Positions 37,520 to 50,154 of a stretch of 58,637 bases of DNA are shown here, piece after piece. A program made the translations under genes and the position numbers. Source of the DNA: Phytophthora sp. 'mugwort' (taxonomy: Eukaryota > Oomycota > Peronosporomycetes > Peronosporales > Peronosporaceae); assembly GCA_033558025.1 (NCBI GenBank), contig JAUCEF010000035.1, positions 1 through 58,637 on the forward strand, in the 5' to 3' direction. The first letter of the stretch is position 1; each line of letters starts with the position of its first letter. The notes beneath the pieces were generated by a model that saw only the letters and a list, made by a program, of their open reading frames with translations, searched no databases and was not told the DNA's origin.

Positions 37520-38086
37520 ATGAAAGTATTAAAAAAATTTAGTCAATATTTATTACAGATTTTACCAATAATAAATTATACTTTATATAAAAATGAATTA
37601 TGTATAAATATTTCTACAAAAAATTTAATTCCTATTTTATTTTTTTTAAAAAATCATACAAATACTCAATTTAAAGTATTATCAGAAATTTGTGTTATAG
37701 ATTATATTAATAAAAAAAAACGTTTTGAAATAATTTATAATTTATTAAGTATTCGTTTTAATAGTCGTTTAAAAATTAAAATAATAATTAATGAATTACA
37801 ACCGGTAGATTCAATTATAAAAATATATCAATCAGCCAATTGGTGTGAAAGAGAAGTTTGGGATATGTTTGGTATTTTTTTTTTATACCATCCCGATTTA
37901 AGACGGATTTTAACAGATTATGGTTTTGAAGGACATCCTTTACGTAAAGATTTCCCTTTAAGTGGTTTTTTAGAAATTTTTTATAATGAATTAAAAAAAC
38001 GTGTTGTTTATGAACCCATTAATTTATCACAACAATACCGATTATTTGAATTTAATAATCCTTGGAATAATAAAATAAATATGTAA
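37520..38086 (+). CDS. nad9: NADH dehydrogenase subunit 9 (30 kDa)
   Basis: Peripheral-arm subunit of complex I, 188 residues. The C-terminal signature ANWCEREVWDMFGIFF, HPDLRRILTDYGFEGHPLRK and DFPLSG is intact. The 163-base leader (37357-37519) contains the palindrome GATAAAAATTAATTTTTATC at 37381 and the hairpin AATACT/AGTATT near 37424. Confidence 0.98.
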   Translation: MKVLKKFSQYLLQILPIINYTLYKNELCINISTKNLIPILFFLKNHTNTQFKVLSEICVIDYINKKKRFEIIYNLLSIRFNSRLKIKIIINELQPVDSIIKIYQSANWCEREVWDMFGIFFLYHPDLRRILTDYGFEGHPLRKDFPLSGFLEIFYNELKKRVVYEPINLSQQYRLFEFNNPWNNKINM

Positions 38087-38133
38087 TATTTTATTAATTA
38101 TTTTTGCTTTTAGGTAATTTTTCATTTCATATT

Positions 38134-39309
38134 ATGAGATGGAATAAAAAATCATTATTTGCGATTCTTAATAATCATTTAATAGATTATCCTACACCTA
38201 TTAATTTAAATTATTTTTTTGGATTCGGTTCGTTAGCTGGTATTATGTTAGTAATACAAATTTTAACAGGTATTTTTTTAGCAATGCATTATACTCCACA
38301 TATTGATTTAGCTTTTAATAGTGTTGAACATATTATGAGAGATGTAAATAATGGTTGGTTAATTAGATATACACATGCAAATGGAGCATCTTTTTTTTTT
38401 ATTGTTGTATATATTCATATTTTTCGTGGTTTATATTATGGTTCTTATATCACACCAAGAGAAGCTATATGGTCTTCTGGTGTAATTATTTTTATTTTAA
38501 TGATGGCTACAGCTTTTATGGGTTATGTTTTACCTTGGGGACAAATGAGTTTTTGGGGTGCAACTGTTATTACTAATTTATTTTCTGCAATACCCTTAAT
38601 AGGAAAAGATATTGTTGATTGGCTTTGGGGCGGATTTGCTGTTGATAATCCAACATTAAATCGTTTTTTTAGTTTACATTTTACATTACCTTTTATAATT
38701 GTGGGTGCCGTATTGATACATTTAATTTTATTACATGAAGTTGGTTCAAATAATCCTTTAGGTATTACATTAAAAAATGAAAATATACCTTTTTATCCAT
38801 ATTTTTATACTAAAGATTTATTTGGATTAATGATCTTATTTTTGATTTTCTTTATTTTTATTTTTTTTTATCCTAATACATTAGGTCATCCCGATAATTA
38901 TATTGAAGCAAATCCAATGAAAACACCTTTACATATCGTACCAGAATGGTATTTTTTACCGTTTTATGCAATTTTAAGATCTATTCCTAATAAAATTGGC
39001 GGTGTTATAGCTATGTTTGGTTCATTACTTATTTTATTAACAATACCTTTTACAAATTCATCTGAAATTAGAAGTACAGCTTTTAGACCTATATTTAAAA
39101 TTTGTTATTGGTTATTAGTTATAGCTTTTTTATTATTAGGTTGGGTTGGACAATGTCCAGTTGAATATCCTTATACTGAAATTGGTATTATAAGTATGAT
39201 TTATTATTTTTTTTTTTTTATAATAATTATACCATTTTTAGGTAAATTAGAAACTTATTTAGTACGTTATAATATTAATAAAAAATCTTTAATAAATAAA
39301 AATAAATAA
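38134..39309 (+). CDS. cob: Cytochrome b
   Basis: Core of complex III with two b haems, 391 residues. Haem ligands are H81, H95, H182 and H196. It has the Qo motif [17 protein letters not shown] start at ATG 38134 ([15 protein letters not shown]); a TTG at 38104 would add ten residues. The terminal repeat begins eight bases after its stop. Confidence 0.98.
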   Translation: MRWNKKSLFAILNNHLIDYPTPINLNYFFGFGSLAGIMLVIQILTGIFLAMHYTPHIDLAFNSVEHIMRDVNNGWLIRYTHANGASFFFIVVYIHIFRGLYYGSYITPREAIWSSGVIIFILMMATAFMGYVLPWGQMSFWGATVITNLFSAIPLIGKDIVDWLWGGFAVDNPTLNRFFSLHFTLPFIIVGAVLIHLILLHEVGSNNPLGITLKNENIPFYPYFYTKDLFGLMILFLIFFIFIFFYPNTLGHPDNYIEANPMKTPLHIVPEWYFLPFYAILRSIPNKIGGVIAMFGSLLILLTIPFTNSSEIRSTAFRPIFKICYWLLVIAFLLLGWVGQCPVEYPYTEIGIISMIYYFFFFIIIIPFLGKLETYLVRYNINKKSLINKNK

Positions 39310-39316
39310 TTTAAAT

Positions 39317-40888
39317 TGTATTCATTGTACACGTTGTGTACGTTTTGCTAATGAAATTTGTGGAATTGACGGTTTAGGTACAACAGGTCGTGGTAATAAA
39401 ACTGAAATTAATTTTTATTCTTCAAATATTTTTAAATCCGAATTTTCTGGTAATTTAGTAGATTTATGTCCTGTTGGTGCATTAACTTCTAAACCCTATA
39501 CTTTTAAAGCACGTTCTTGGGAATTAAAAAAAAAAGAGGGTATTGCTATTTTAGATAGTATTGGTTCAAATATTAAAATTGATATTTTTAATAATGAAAT
39601 TATACGTATTTTACCTAAAACTAATTTTAATATTAATAAAGAATGGATATCAGATAAAACAAGATATTTTTTTGATAGTTTAAAATATCAACGATTAAAA
39701 TATCCATTATTAAAAGATAATCAAAACAATTTTCATAGGATTTCTTGGTTAGATGCTCTAAATATTATTAATAAAAAATTGATAATTACAGATAGTTTTA
39801 ATGCTAAAAGTATTATTGGTGATTTAACTGATTTAGAATCTCTTTTTTTATTAAAAAAAAATTTAAATAAATTAGGAATTTCAAATGTAAATTATGAACA
39901 ATTTTTAAAAAATCGACAAATTAAGATAAATTCTGATTTAGCTTCAAATTTTTTATTTAATAATACTTTAAAATCTATTGAAGAATCTGATGTTTGTTTA
40001 ATAATTGGTAGTGATATTCGTCAAGAAGGTTCTATTTTAAATATTCATTTAATTAATCGTTTAAAAAAAGGAAATTTTAAAATAGCATATATCGGTAATA
40101 AAATTAATTTTACTTATCCAGTAAAACATTTAGGATTAACTTTTAAAACTTTAATAAATATTATTTTAGGAAAACATGTATTTTGTAAACAATTAAAAAA
40201 AGCAAAAAAACCTTTAATTATTATAGGTAGTAATATTTTAAATCAAAAAAATGGTTTTTTTTTATTATCAAAATTAAAAAATTTATCATTTATTAACCAT
40301 AATATTAATTTCTTTAATTTTCAAACTTCTTTAATTAATTTTTTTGAAATTACTTTTCCAAAATCATTAAATATGTTAAATAATTCAAAATTATATTATT
40401 TATTTAATACAAATTTACAAAATAAATTAAAAATAACTAAAAATAGTTTTGTTATTTATCAAGGACATCATTTTACTAAAGATGCTCAAAATTCAAATCT
40501 AATTTTACCTGGATTAACTTTTTTAGAAAAAAATGGAATGTATATTAATTTAGAAGGTTTTATTCAAAAAAATGAACAAATTTTAAATGTAAATATAGAA
40601 CAACGTAAAGATTCTATAATTTATAGAAATCTTTATAAATTTTTATTAAATAAAAATCAATCTAAATCAGAAGCTTTTTTAAAAATTAAAGATATTTTAC
40701 CTTATTTATTAAAAAAAAAAATAAAAATTATTTATAATTTTAGTTTTAATAAAAAATTTTTAAAAATTAATATTAATTTTTTAGATTCATTAATTAAAAA
40801 TAATTATTATACAAATATATTAGAACAATATTCAAAAATATTGATTAATTCTAATAAAATTTTCAAAAATCAATCAAAATTATTATGA
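39317..40888 (+). pseudogene. nad11: 5'-truncated nad11 (right copy)
   Basis: Encodes residues 146-668 of Nad11, starting at Cys146. The frame is open upstream into the cob 3' end but has no ATG; a TTG at 39779 could start a 369-residue fragment. Residues 1-145, with the 2Fe-2S and N3 ligands, are missing, so it cannot replace the full subunit. No frame break is visible, as expected if it is kept identical by recombination with the intact copy. Confidence 0.93.
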
Positions 40889-41865
40889 TATACACAATTT
40901 TAAAATTTTTAATTTTCATATTACCTTTATTAATTGCTGTGGCTTATTTTACTTTAGTTGAACGTAAAATATTAGCTTCTATTCAAAGAAGAAGAGGACC
41001 TAATGTTGTAGGTACTTTTGGATTATTACAACCATTAGCTGATGGTCTTAAATTATTCGTAAAAGAAACAATTTTACCAAGTAATGCTGATGTAATTTTA
41101 TTTATATTTGCACCTATTTTAGCTTTTTTTTTAAGTCTATTAAGTTGGACAATAATACCTTTAGGTTTTGGTATGTTTTTTACTGAATTAAATATTGGTA
41201 TTTTATATTTAATAGCAATTTCATCTTTAGGTGTATACGGTGTTATTATAGGTGGTTGGTCAAGTAATTCTAAATATTCGTTTTTAGGGGCTTTAAGATC
41301 AACAGCACAAATGATTTCATATGAATTAACTATTGGGTTTTCAATTCTTTCAGTAATTGTTTGTGCAAAATCTTTAAATTTAATTTCTATTATTTGGGCA
41401 CAAAAAACGGTATGGTATTGTTTTCCTCTTTTTCCTATTTTTATAATTTTTTTTATATCTTGTTTAGCAGAAACAAATCGACATCCCTTTGATTTACCTG
41501 AAGCTGAAGCTGAATTAGTTTCAGGTTATAATGTAGAATATTCTGCAATGGGTTTTGCATTATTTTTTTTAGGTGAATATGCTAATATGTTATTAATGAG
41601 TAGTTTAACTACGATTTTATTTTTAGGTGGTTGGTTAGCACCTTTCCCTTTTAGTATAAATTGTATTAATTTTTTACCCGGATCTTTTTGGTTTAGTATT
41701 AAAATTTGTTTTTTTGTTGTTTTATTTGTAGTTGCTCGAGCTATTTTACCTCGATATCGTTATGACCAATTAATGCGTTTAGGTTGGAAAGTATTTCTAC
41801 CTTTTTCATTATCCTGGTTTTTATATACTGCAAGTATTTTAATAAGTTTTAATTGGTTAATTTAA
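40885..41865 (+). CDS. nad1: NADH dehydrogenase subunit 1 (right copy)
   Basis: Same 326-residue protein as at 381-1361, in inverted orientation within the right terminal repeat. The ATGA overlap with the truncated nad11 is kept. It lies downstream of cob, so it may be expressed from the cob transcript. Confidence 0.97.
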   Translation: MIYTILKFLIFILPLLIAVAYFTLVERKILASIQRRRGPNVVGTFGLLQPLADGLKLFVKETILPSNADVILFIFAPILAFFLSLLSWTIIPLGFGMFFTELNIGILYLIAISSLGVYGVIIGGWSSNSKYSFLGALRSTAQMISYELTIGFSILSVIVCAKSLNLISIIWAQKTVWYCFPLFPIFIIFFISCLAETNRHPFDLPEAEAELVSGYNVEYSAMGFALFFLGEYANMLLMSSLTTILFLGGWLAPFPFSINCINFLPGSFWFSIKICFFVVLFVVARAILPRYRYDQLMRLGWKVFLPFSLSWFLYTASILISFNWLI

Positions 41866-41867
41866 TT

Positions 41868-42164
41868 ATGAATATTTTAAATCATTTTATTTTTACTTTT
41901 TTTTTATTCTGTCTTGGATTATTTGGTATAATTTTAAATAGACAGAATATTATTATTATTTTAATGTCTATTGAATTATTATTATTATCAATTAATTTAA
42001 ATTTTATTTATTTTGCAGTTTTAATTGATGATATAATAGGACAAGTTTTTTCTTTATTAATTTTAACAGTAGCTGCAGCAGAATCAGCTATTGGATTAGC
42101 TATTATGATTATTTTCTTTAAATTATATGGAGATATTTCAATTTATAAAATAAATTTATTATAA
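41868..42164 (+). CDS. nad4L: NADH dehydrogenase subunit 4L (right copy)
   Basis: 98 residues, identical to the left copy except for the end: it terminates YKINLL because the base order after the last shared codon (TTATAATGATAA) differs. This marks the edge of the exact repeat and the start of the palindrome centre. Confidence 0.95.
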   Translation: MNILNHFIFTFFLFCLGLFGIILNRQNIIIILMSIELLLLSINLNFIYFAVLIDDIIGQVFSLLILTVAAAESAIGLAIMIIFFKLYGDISIYKINLL

Positions 42165-42233
42165 TGATAATAAATTTATTTTATAAATTGAAATATCTCC
42201 ATATAATTTAAAGAAAATAAATTTATTATAATG
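42109..42233. repeat. Palindrome centre and turn-around unit
   Basis: An inner near-perfect palindrome occupies 42109-42220, folding at TTATAATGATAA. An extra copy of the 67-bp unit (42150-42216) then follows before the main right arm starts at 42234. The order is X, spacer, X', spacer, X', where X is the nad4L 3' end. One end thus contributes one unit and the other two units, as at the window start. Confidence 0.9.
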
Positions 42234-42528
42234 ATAATAAATTTATTTTATAAATTGAAATATCTCCATATAATTTAAAGAAAATAATCATAATAGCTAA
42301 TCCAATAGCTGATTCTGCTGCAGCTACTGTTAAAATTAATAAAGAAAAAACTTGTCCTATTATATCATCAATTAAAACTGCAAAATAAATAAAATTTAAA
42401 TTAATTGATAATAATAATAATTCAATAGACATTAAAATAATAATAATATTCTGTCTATTTAAAATTATACCAAATAATCCAAGACAGAATAAAAAAAAAG
42501 TAAAAATAAAATGATTTAAAATATTCAT
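42226..42528 (-). CDS. nad4L: nad4L, third copy
   Basis: Identical to the left-end copy at 76-378 including the YKINLLSL end. Confidence 0.95.
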   Translation of the reverse strand: MNILNHFIFTFFLFCLGLFGIILNRQNIIIILMSIELLLLSINLNFIYFAVLIDDIIGQVFSLLILTVAAAESAIGLAIMIIFFKLYGDISIYKINLLSL

Positions 42529-42530
42529 AA

Positions 42531-43511
42531 TTAAATTAACCAATTAAAACTTATTAAAATACTTGCAGTATATAAAAACCAGGATAATGAAAAAGGTAGA
42601 AATACTTTCCAACCTAAACGCATTAATTGGTCATAACGATATCGAGGTAAAATAGCTCGAGCAACTACAAATAAAACAACAAAAAAACAAATTTTAATAC
42701 TAAACCAAAAAGATCCGGGTAAAAAATTAATACAATTTATACTAAAAGGGAAAGGTGCTAACCAACCACCTAAAAATAAAATCGTAGTTAAACTACTCAT
42801 TAATAACATATTAGCATATTCACCTAAAAAAAATAATGCAAAACCCATTGCAGAATATTCTACATTATAACCTGAAACTAATTCAGCTTCAGCTTCAGGT
42901 AAATCAAAGGGATGTCGATTTGTTTCTGCTAAACAAGATATAAAAAAAATTATAAAAATAGGAAAAAGAGGAAAACAATACCATACCGTTTTTTGTGCCC
43001 AAATAATAGAAATTAAATTTAAAGATTTTGCACAAACAATTACTGAAAGAATTGAAAACCCAATAGTTAATTCATATGAAATCATTTGTGCTGTTGATCT
43101 TAAAGCCCCTAAAAACGAATATTTAGAATTACTTGACCAACCACCTATAATAACACCGTATACACCTAAAGATGAAATTGCTATTAAATATAAAATACCA
43201 ATATTTAATTCAGTAAAAAACATACCAAAACCTAAAGGTATTATTGTCCAACTTAATAGACTTAAAAAAAAAGCTAAAATAGGTGCAAATATAAATAAAA
43301 TTACATCAGCATTACTTGGTAAAATTGTTTCTTTTACGAATAATTTAAGACCATCAGCTAATGGTTGTAATAATCCAAAAGTACCTACAACATTAGGTCC
43401 TCTTCTTCTTTGAATAGAAGCTAATATTTTACGTTCAACTAAAGTAAAATAAGCCACAGCAATTAATAAAGGTAATATGAAAATTAAAAATTTTAAAATT
43501 GTGTATATCAT
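42531..43511 (-). CDS. nad1: nad1, third copy
   Basis: Same 326-residue protein as the two other copies; complex I membrane subunit. Confidence 0.97.
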   Translation of the reverse strand: MIYTILKFLIFILPLLIAVAYFTLVERKILASIQRRRGPNVVGTFGLLQPLADGLKLFVKETILPSNADVILFIFAPILAFFLSLLSWTIIPLGFGMFFTELNIGILYLIAISSLGVYGVIIGGWSSNSKYSFLGALRSTAQMISYELTIGFSILSVIVCAKSLNLISIIWAQKTVWYCFPLFPIFIIFFISCLAETNRHPFDLPEAEAELVSGYNVEYSAMGFALFFLGEYANMLLMSSLTTILFLGGWLAPFPFSINCINFLPGSFWFSIKICFFVVLFVVARAILPRYRYDQLMRLGWKVFLPFSLSWFLYTASILISFNWLI

Positions 43512-45079
43512 AATAATTTTGATTGATTTTTGAAAATTTTATTAGAATTAATCAATATTTTTGAATATTGTTCTAATATATTTGTATAATAATTATTTTT
43601 AATTAATGAATCTAAAAAATTAATATTAATTTTTAAAAATTTTTTATTAAAACTAAAATTATAAATAATTTTTATTTTTTTTTTTAATAAATAAGGTAAA
43701 ATATCTTTAATTTTTAAAAAAGCTTCTGATTTAGATTGATTTTTATTTAATAAAAATTTATAAAGATTTCTATAAATTATAGAATCTTTACGTTGTTCTA
43801 TATTTACATTTAAAATTTGTTCATTTTTTTGAATAAAACCTTCTAAATTAATATACATTCCATTTTTTTCTAAAAAAGTTAATCCAGGTAAAATTAGATT
43901 TGAATTTTGAGCATCTTTAGTAAAATGATGTCCTTGATAAATAACAAAACTATTTTTAGTTATTTTTAATTTATTTTGTAAATTTGTATTAAATAAATAA
44001 TATAATTTTGAATTATTTAACATATTTAATGATTTTGGAAAAGTAATTTCAAAAAAATTAATTAAAGAAGTTTGAAAATTAAAGAAATTAATATTATGGT
44101 TAATAAATGATAAATTTTTTAATTTTGATAATAAAAAAAAACCATTTTTTTGATTTAAAATATTACTACCTATAATAATTAAAGGTTTTTTTGCTTTTTT
44201 TAATTGTTTACAAAATACATGTTTTCCTAAAATAATATTTATTAAAGTTTTAAAAGTTAATCCTAAATGTTTTACTGGATAAGTAAAATTAATTTTATTA
44301 CCGATATATGCTATTTTAAAATTTCCTTTTTTTAAACGATTAATTAAATGAATATTTAAAATAGAACCTTCTTGACGAATATCACTACCAATTATTAAAC
44401 AAACATCAGATTCTTCAATAGATTTTAAAGTATTATTAAATAAAAAATTTGAAGCTAAATCAGAATTTATCTTAATTTGTCGATTTTTTAAAAATTGTTC
44501 ATAATTTACATTTGAAATTCCTAATTTATTTAAATTTTTTTTTAATAAAAAAAGAGATTCTAAATCAGTTAAATCACCAATAATACTTTTAGCATTAAAA
44601 CTATCTGTAATTATCAATTTTTTATTAATAATATTTAGAGCATCTAACCAAGAAATCCTATGAAAATTGTTTTGATTATCTTTTAATAATGGATATTTTA
44701 ATCGTTGATATTTTAAACTATCAAAAAAATATCTTGTTTTATCTGATATCCATTCTTTATTAATATTAAAATTAGTTTTAGGTAAAATACGTATAATTTC
44801 ATTATTAAAAATATCAATTTTAATATTTGAACCAATACTATCTAAAATAGCAATACCCTCTTTTTTTTTTAATTCCCAAGAACGTGCTTTAAAAGTATAG
44901 GGTTTAGAAGTTAATGCACCAACAGGACATAAATCTACTAAATTACCAGAAAATTCGGATTTAAAAATATTTGAAGAATAAAAATTAATTTCAGTTTTAT
45001 TACCACGACCTGTTGTACCTAAACCGTCAATTCCACAAATTTCATTAGCAAAACGTACACAACGTGTACAATGAATACA
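43508..45079 (-). pseudogene. nad11: 5'-truncated nad11, second truncated copy
   Basis: Mirror of 39317-40888, truncated at the same codon (Cys146) and adjoining the mirrored cob 3' end. Confidence 0.93.
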
Positions 45080-45086
45080 ATTTAAA

Positions 45087-46262
45087 TTATTTATTTTTAT
45101 TTATTAAAGATTTTTTATTAATATTATAACGTACTAAATAAGTTTCTAATTTACCTAAAAATGGTATAATTATTATAAAAAAAAAAAAATAATAAATCAT
45201 ACTTATAATACCAATTTCAGTATAAGGATATTCAACTGGACATTGTCCAACCCAACCTAATAATAAAAAAGCTATAACTAATAACCAATAACAAATTTTA
45301 AATATAGGTCTAAAAGCTGTACTTCTAATTTCAGATGAATTTGTAAAAGGTATTGTTAATAAAATAAGTAATGAACCAAACATAGCTATAACACCGCCAA
45401 TTTTATTAGGAATAGATCTTAAAATTGCATAAAACGGTAAAAAATACCATTCTGGTACGATATGTAAAGGTGTTTTCATTGGATTTGCTTCAATATAATT
45501 ATCGGGATGACCTAATGTATTAGGATAAAAAAAAATAAAAATAAAGAAAATCAAAAATAAGATCATTAATCCAAATAAATCTTTAGTATAAAAATATGGA
45601 TAAAAAGGTATATTTTCATTTTTTAATGTAATACCTAAAGGATTATTTGAACCAACTTCATGTAATAAAATTAAATGTATCAATACGGCACCCACAATTA
45701 TAAAAGGTAATGTAAAATGTAAACTAAAAAAACGATTTAATGTTGGATTATCAACAGCAAATCCGCCCCAAAGCCAATCAACAATATCTTTTCCTATTAA
45801 GGGTATTGCAGAAAATAAATTAGTAATAACAGTTGCACCCCAAAAACTCATTTGTCCCCAAGGTAAAACATAACCCATAAAAGCTGTAGCCATCATTAAA
45901 ATAAAAATAATTACACCAGAAGACCATATAGCTTCTCTTGGTGTGATATAAGAACCATAATATAAACCACGAAAAATATGAATATATACAACAATAAAAA
46001 AAAAAGATGCTCCATTTGCATGTGTATATCTAATTAACCAACCATTATTTACATCTCTCATAATATGTTCAACACTATTAAAAGCTAAATCAATATGTGG
46101 AGTATAATGCATTGCTAAAAAAATACCTGTTAAAATTTGTATTACTAACATAATACCAGCTAACGAACCGAATCCAAAAAAATAATTTAAATTAATAGGT
46201 GTAGGATAATCTATTAAATGATTATTAAGAATCGCAAATAATGATTTTTTATTCCATCTCAT
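45087..46262 (-). CDS. cob: Cytochrome b, inverted copy
   Basis: Mirror of 38134-39309, identical protein with all four haem histidines. Confidence 0.97.
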   Translation of the reverse strand: MRWNKKSLFAILNNHLIDYPTPINLNYFFGFGSLAGIMLVIQILTGIFLAMHYTPHIDLAFNSVEHIMRDVNNGWLIRYTHANGASFFFIVVYIHIFRGLYYGSYITPREAIWSSGVIIFILMMATAFMGYVLPWGQMSFWGATVITNLFSAIPLIGKDIVDWLWGGFAVDNPTLNRFFSLHFTLPFIIVGAVLIHLILLHEVGSNNPLGITLKNENIPFYPYFYTKDLFGLMILFLIFFIFIFFYPNTLGHPDNYIEANPMKTPLHIVPEWYFLPFYAILRSIPNKIGGVIAMFGSLLILLTIPFTNSSEIRSTAFRPIFKICYWLLVIAFLLLGWVGQCPVEYPYTEIGIISMIYYFFFFIIIIPFLGKLETYLVRYNINKKSLINKNK

Positions 46263-46309
46263 AATATGAAATGAAAAATTACCTAAAAGCAAAAATAATT
46301 AATAAAATA

Positions 46310-46876
46310 TTACATATTTATTTTATTATTCCAAGGATTATTAAATTCAAATAATCGGTATTGTTGTGATAAATTAATGGGTTCATAAACAACACGTTTT
46401 TTTAATTCATTATAAAAAATTTCTAAAAAACCACTTAAAGGGAAATCTTTACGTAAAGGATGTCCTTCAAAACCATAATCTGTTAAAATCCGTCTTAAAT
46501 CGGGATGGTATAAAAAAAAAATACCAAACATATCCCAAACTTCTCTTTCACACCAATTGGCTGATTGATATATTTTTATAATTGAATCTACCGGTTGTAA
46601 TTCATTAATTATTATTTTAATTTTTAAACGACTATTAAAACGAATACTTAATAAATTATAAATTATTTCAAAACGTTTTTTTTTATTAATATAATCTATA
46701 ACACAAATTTCTGATAATACTTTAAATTGAGTATTTGTATGATTTTTTAAAAAAAATAAAATAGGAATTAAATTTTTTGTAGAAATATTTATACATAATT
46801 CATTTTTATATAAAGTATAATTTATTATTGGTAAAATCTGTAATAAATATTGACTAAATTTTTTTAATACTTTCAT
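46310..46876 (-). CDS. nad9: nad9, inverted copy
   Basis: Mirror of 37520-38086, identical 188-residue protein. Confidence 0.97.
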   Translation of the reverse strand: MKVLKKFSQYLLQILPIINYTLYKNELCINISTKNLIPILFFLKNHTNTQFKVLSEICVIDYINKKKRFEIIYNLLSIRFNSRLKIKIIINELQPVDSIIKIYQSANWCEREVWDMFGIFFLYHPDLRRILTDYGFEGHPLRKDFPLSGFLEIFYNELKKRVVYEPINLSQQYRLFEFNNPWNNKINM

Positions 46877-47039
46877 AAATAAAAAATAATTATAAATATT
46901 TATAATTATAAATATTTATATATTAAAAAAATAAATAATTTTTTTTCTAAAATAAATACTATAACCAGTATTAGTATATATATAACATAAAATACGATAA
47001 AAATTAATTTTTATCATATTTTTCAGGATTTAATTTTAA

Positions 47040-47291
<252 letters not shown>

Positions 47292-47303
47292 TTATTTAAA
47301 ATA

Positions 47304-47315
47304 TCTTAAAGAATA
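47304..47315 (-). promoter_or_regulatory. TATTCTTTAAGA motif, inverted copy before atp9
   Basis: Mirror of the motif at 37081-37092. Confidence 0.5.
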
Positions 47316-47505
47316 AACTTTTTTAGAATATTTAATTATATAAAAAATTTTAAATTATATATAATATTATTATATACTTTAACTAATTTTAAATTAAAAT
47401 ATAATTTTATTAAAAAAAATTATATTAAAATTAATATAGTTAAAATAATTTTATAAAAATTTTTTTAATTTAATAACAATAAATTTTTTTATATTTTTAA
47501 ATAAT

Positions 47506-47859
47506 TTACCATTCTAAAGCATCACTACACCAAATATAAATAAAACCTATAACTAATTCAACTAAAAATTCAATCATAGTCCAAAATCCCCATGAAAAAT
47601 TTGAACTTAAAGTTAAAACCCAAGGAAAAATAAAAACAGCTTCTAAATCAAAAATAATAAAAAGGATAGCTACTAAATAAAATTTTACATCAAAAATTTT
47701 TCTAGCATCATCATAAGGATTAAATCCACATTCATAGGCTGTTAACTTTTCTAAATCATCTTTTTGTTTAATTAAACTAAAAGATAAAATGAAAATTAAA
47801 ATTGATAAAAATAAACTTAATATTAAGAATATAAAAATATTTGAATAATTTAATAACAT
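47506..47859 (-). CDS. nad3: nad3, inverted copy
   Basis: Mirror of 36537-36890, identical 117-residue protein. Confidence 0.97.
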   Translation of the reverse strand: MLLNYSNIFIFLILSLFLSILIFILSFSLIKQKDDLEKLTAYECGFNPYDDARKIFDVKFYLVAILFIIFDLEAVFIFPWVLTLSSNFSWGFWTMIEFLVELVIGFIYIWCSDALEW

Positions 47860-47893
47860 ATTTATAAATTTTTTTAAATATAATAAATTTAAA

Positions 47894-47967
47894 CGGAAAA
47901 AACGGGACTTGAACCCGCGACTTATAGCGTGACAAGCTACCACTCTAACCAACTGAGCTATTTTTCC
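47894..47967 (-). tRNA. trnD(guc): tRNA-Asp (GUC), inverted copy
   Basis: Mirror of 36429-36502. Confidence 0.95.
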
Positions 47968-48003
47968 AATATAAAATATTATATCTTATTTTTGTATATT
48001 TTA

Positions 48004-48723
48004 TTAATGTAAATTTAAAGCATCATTTATATACATACACGTTAAAATCGTAAACACATATGCCTGAATTAAAGCTACAGCAATTTCTAAACCAACCAAT
48101 AATACAATAATTATTAATGGAATAAAATGTGCCATAAAAATAAAACTATTTACATTTAACATAGCCCAAGCAAAACCTGCAATTACTTTTAATAAAGTAT
48201 GTCCAGCCATCATATTTGCAAATAATCGTACAGGTAAACTAATTACACGAAAAATGTATGAAACTAATTCAATAGGTACTAAGATGGGAACTAATGCTAT
48301 ACTTGCACCACTAGGTAATAATAAATTTAAAAAATTAAATTTATGTTTTTTAATTCCAATTAAATTAAAACCTAAATAAATTGTTAATGCTAAAGTAAAC
48401 GTAATAATTAAATGACTTGTTATAGTAAAACTGTATGGAATCATTCCTATTAAATTACATAATAAAATAAAAAAAAAAACAACAAAAATTAATGAAACAA
48501 AATATTTACCAGCTTTTCCTATACTAGAATAAGTTAATTCAATTGTAATATTAAAAATCATTTCAAAAATTTGTTGAAAACGTGTTGGAATAAATTTAGT
48601 TTTTATACATGTAAATATATATAAATAAACTAAACCTATTACTAAAATTAAAGAAGCATTAGTAAATACAAAAGGTATTTGAAAAATAGGTAAAATTTCA
48701 AATTGTTCTAAAGGACTAACCAT
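48004..48723 (-). CDS. atp6: atp6, inverted copy
   Basis: Mirror of 35673-36392, identical 239-residue protein. Confidence 0.97.
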   Translation of the reverse strand: MVSPLEQFEILPIFQIPFVFTNASLILVIGLVYLYIFTCIKTKFIPTRFQQIFEMIFNITIELTYSSIGKAGKYFVSLIFVVFFFILLCNLIGMIPYSFTITSHLIITFTLALTIYLGFNLIGIKKHKFNFLNLLLPSGASIALVPILVPIELVSYIFRVISLPVRLFANMMAGHTLLKVIAGFAWAMLNVNSFIFMAHFIPLIIIVLLVGLEIAVALIQAYVFTILTCMYINDALNLH

Positions 48724-48747
48724 AAAAATTATTAATTTTTTAATAAA

Positions 48748-49662
48748 TTAATTACCTCCCCACCAGTAAACTGCTACAAATAAAAATAACCAAACAACAT
48801 CTACAAAATGCCAATACCAAGCTGCAGCTTCAAAACCGAAATGATGTTGTTTTGTAAAATGATGATTAATTAATCTAATAGTACTTACTATAATAAAAAT
48901 AGTACCTACAATAACGTGAATACCATGAAAACCTGTTAATAAAAAAAAAGTTGTACCATAAATACTATCAGAAATTGAAAAAGTACTTTCAATATATTCA
49001 TAGGCTTGAATTAAAGTAAAAAAAAAAGCTAATAAAATTGTAATAATTAAACTTAAAATAGCATTTTTTCTATCACCAAAAACTATTGAATGGTGTGCCC
49101 AAGTAATAGTTGCCCCAGATGATAATAATATTACAGTATTTAATAAAGGAATACCCCAAGCATTAACAGTTTCAATACCTAATGGTGGCCATAAAGATCC
49201 AATTTCAGGTGTTGGTGCTAAAGCTGAATGAAAAAAAGCCCAAAAAAAACTAACAAAAAATAGTAATTCACTAAAAATAAATAAAAGCATACCATTTCTT
49301 AAACCTAATTGTACTTGTTTAGTATGTTGACCTTCATATACAGCTTCTCTAACTATATCACGAAACCAAGTATACATTGTTAAAATAATCATTAAAAATC
49401 CTGTTAAAATTAAGAAATTACTGCCAATATAACCATGAAAATACATAGCACCACCAAAAGTTAAAAAAAAAAGTCCAAAAGAAATTATAAAAGGCCAAGG
49501 ACTTGGATCTACTAAATGATAAGGATGTTTTTGTGTATTTTGTATATTATTACTAATTTCTTTTAAAATTTTTAAATCATTTTGAAATTTATCGATATTA
49601 GAATCATTTGTTGTAGTTTCTATTTGTAAATTTTTTTTATTAATATAATAATAATTTTTCAT
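48748..49662 (-). CDS. cox3: cox3, inverted copy
   Basis: Mirror of 34734-35648, identical 304-residue protein. Confidence 0.97.
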   Translation of the reverse strand: MKNYYYINKKNLQIETTTNDSNIDKFQNDLKILKEISNNIQNTQKHPYHLVDPSPWPFIISFGLFFLTFGGAMYFHGYIGSNFLILTGFLMIILTMYTWFRDIVREAVYEGQHTKQVQLGLRNGMLLFIFSELLFFVSFFWAFFHSALAPTPEIGSLWPPLGIETVNAWGIPLLNTVILLSSGATITWAHHSIVFGDRKNAILSLIITILLAFFFTLIQAYEYIESTFSISDSIYGTTFFLLTGFHGIHVIVGTIFIIVSTIRLINHHFTKQHHFGFEAAAWYWHFVDVVWLFLFVAVYWWGGN

Positions 49663-49722
49663 AAGAATTTTATAATTTGTAATAATTAATTATTTAATGA
49701 TAAATAATGTATTTTAAAAAAA

Positions 49723-50154
49723 TTAATCAAAAATAAGATTAAATTTTAATTTTTTTATATTTTTATAATATTGTTTTTTTGTATTGATTGTTTTACTTTT
49801 ATTTTTTGAAGTTTGAATAATTTCGTTTGTTATGTTTTTTAAATTTGCATTTAAAAGTAACCACGATATCGATTTTTTAATTTGTTTATCTTCATTTAAA
49901 AGCATTAAAAAATATCTATCTTTTTTTTTTTTTTTTTTATTTCGTTTTTTATTTGGAATACTTATTGCTTTTAATTTCGGTAATAAATTTTCAATTGATT
50001 TAAATAAAATAAAATTCGGTTTTTGTTTTGTAATTTTTTTTAAAGTAATTAAAATATTTATAAATATGTTTTCAGAACAAGTTTTTTTTCCTTTTTTTAA
50101 TAACATATTTATAAATAATTTTTTTATTTTATACTCTTCGTATTTTAGTTCCAT
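49723..50154 (-). CDS. rps7: rps7, inverted copy
   Basis: Mirror of 34242-34673, including the 26-base overlap with rps12. Confidence 0.92.
   Translation of the reverse strand: MELKYEEYKIKKLFINMLLKKGKKTCSENIFINILITLKKITKQKPNFILFKSIENLLPKLKAISIPNKKRNKKKKKKDRYFLMLLNEDKQIKKSISWLLLNANLKNITNEIIQTSKNKSKTINTKKQYYKNIKKLKFNLIFD

Larger units (their letters stand above)
39317..42199. repeat. Right terminal repeat copy (inverted relative to 1-2929)
   Basis: The reverse complement of 1-2929, from nad11 codon Cys146 through nad1 and nad4L to the unit at the turn-around. The junction with unique sequence is sharp, just after the cob stop at 39309. Confidence 0.92.
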
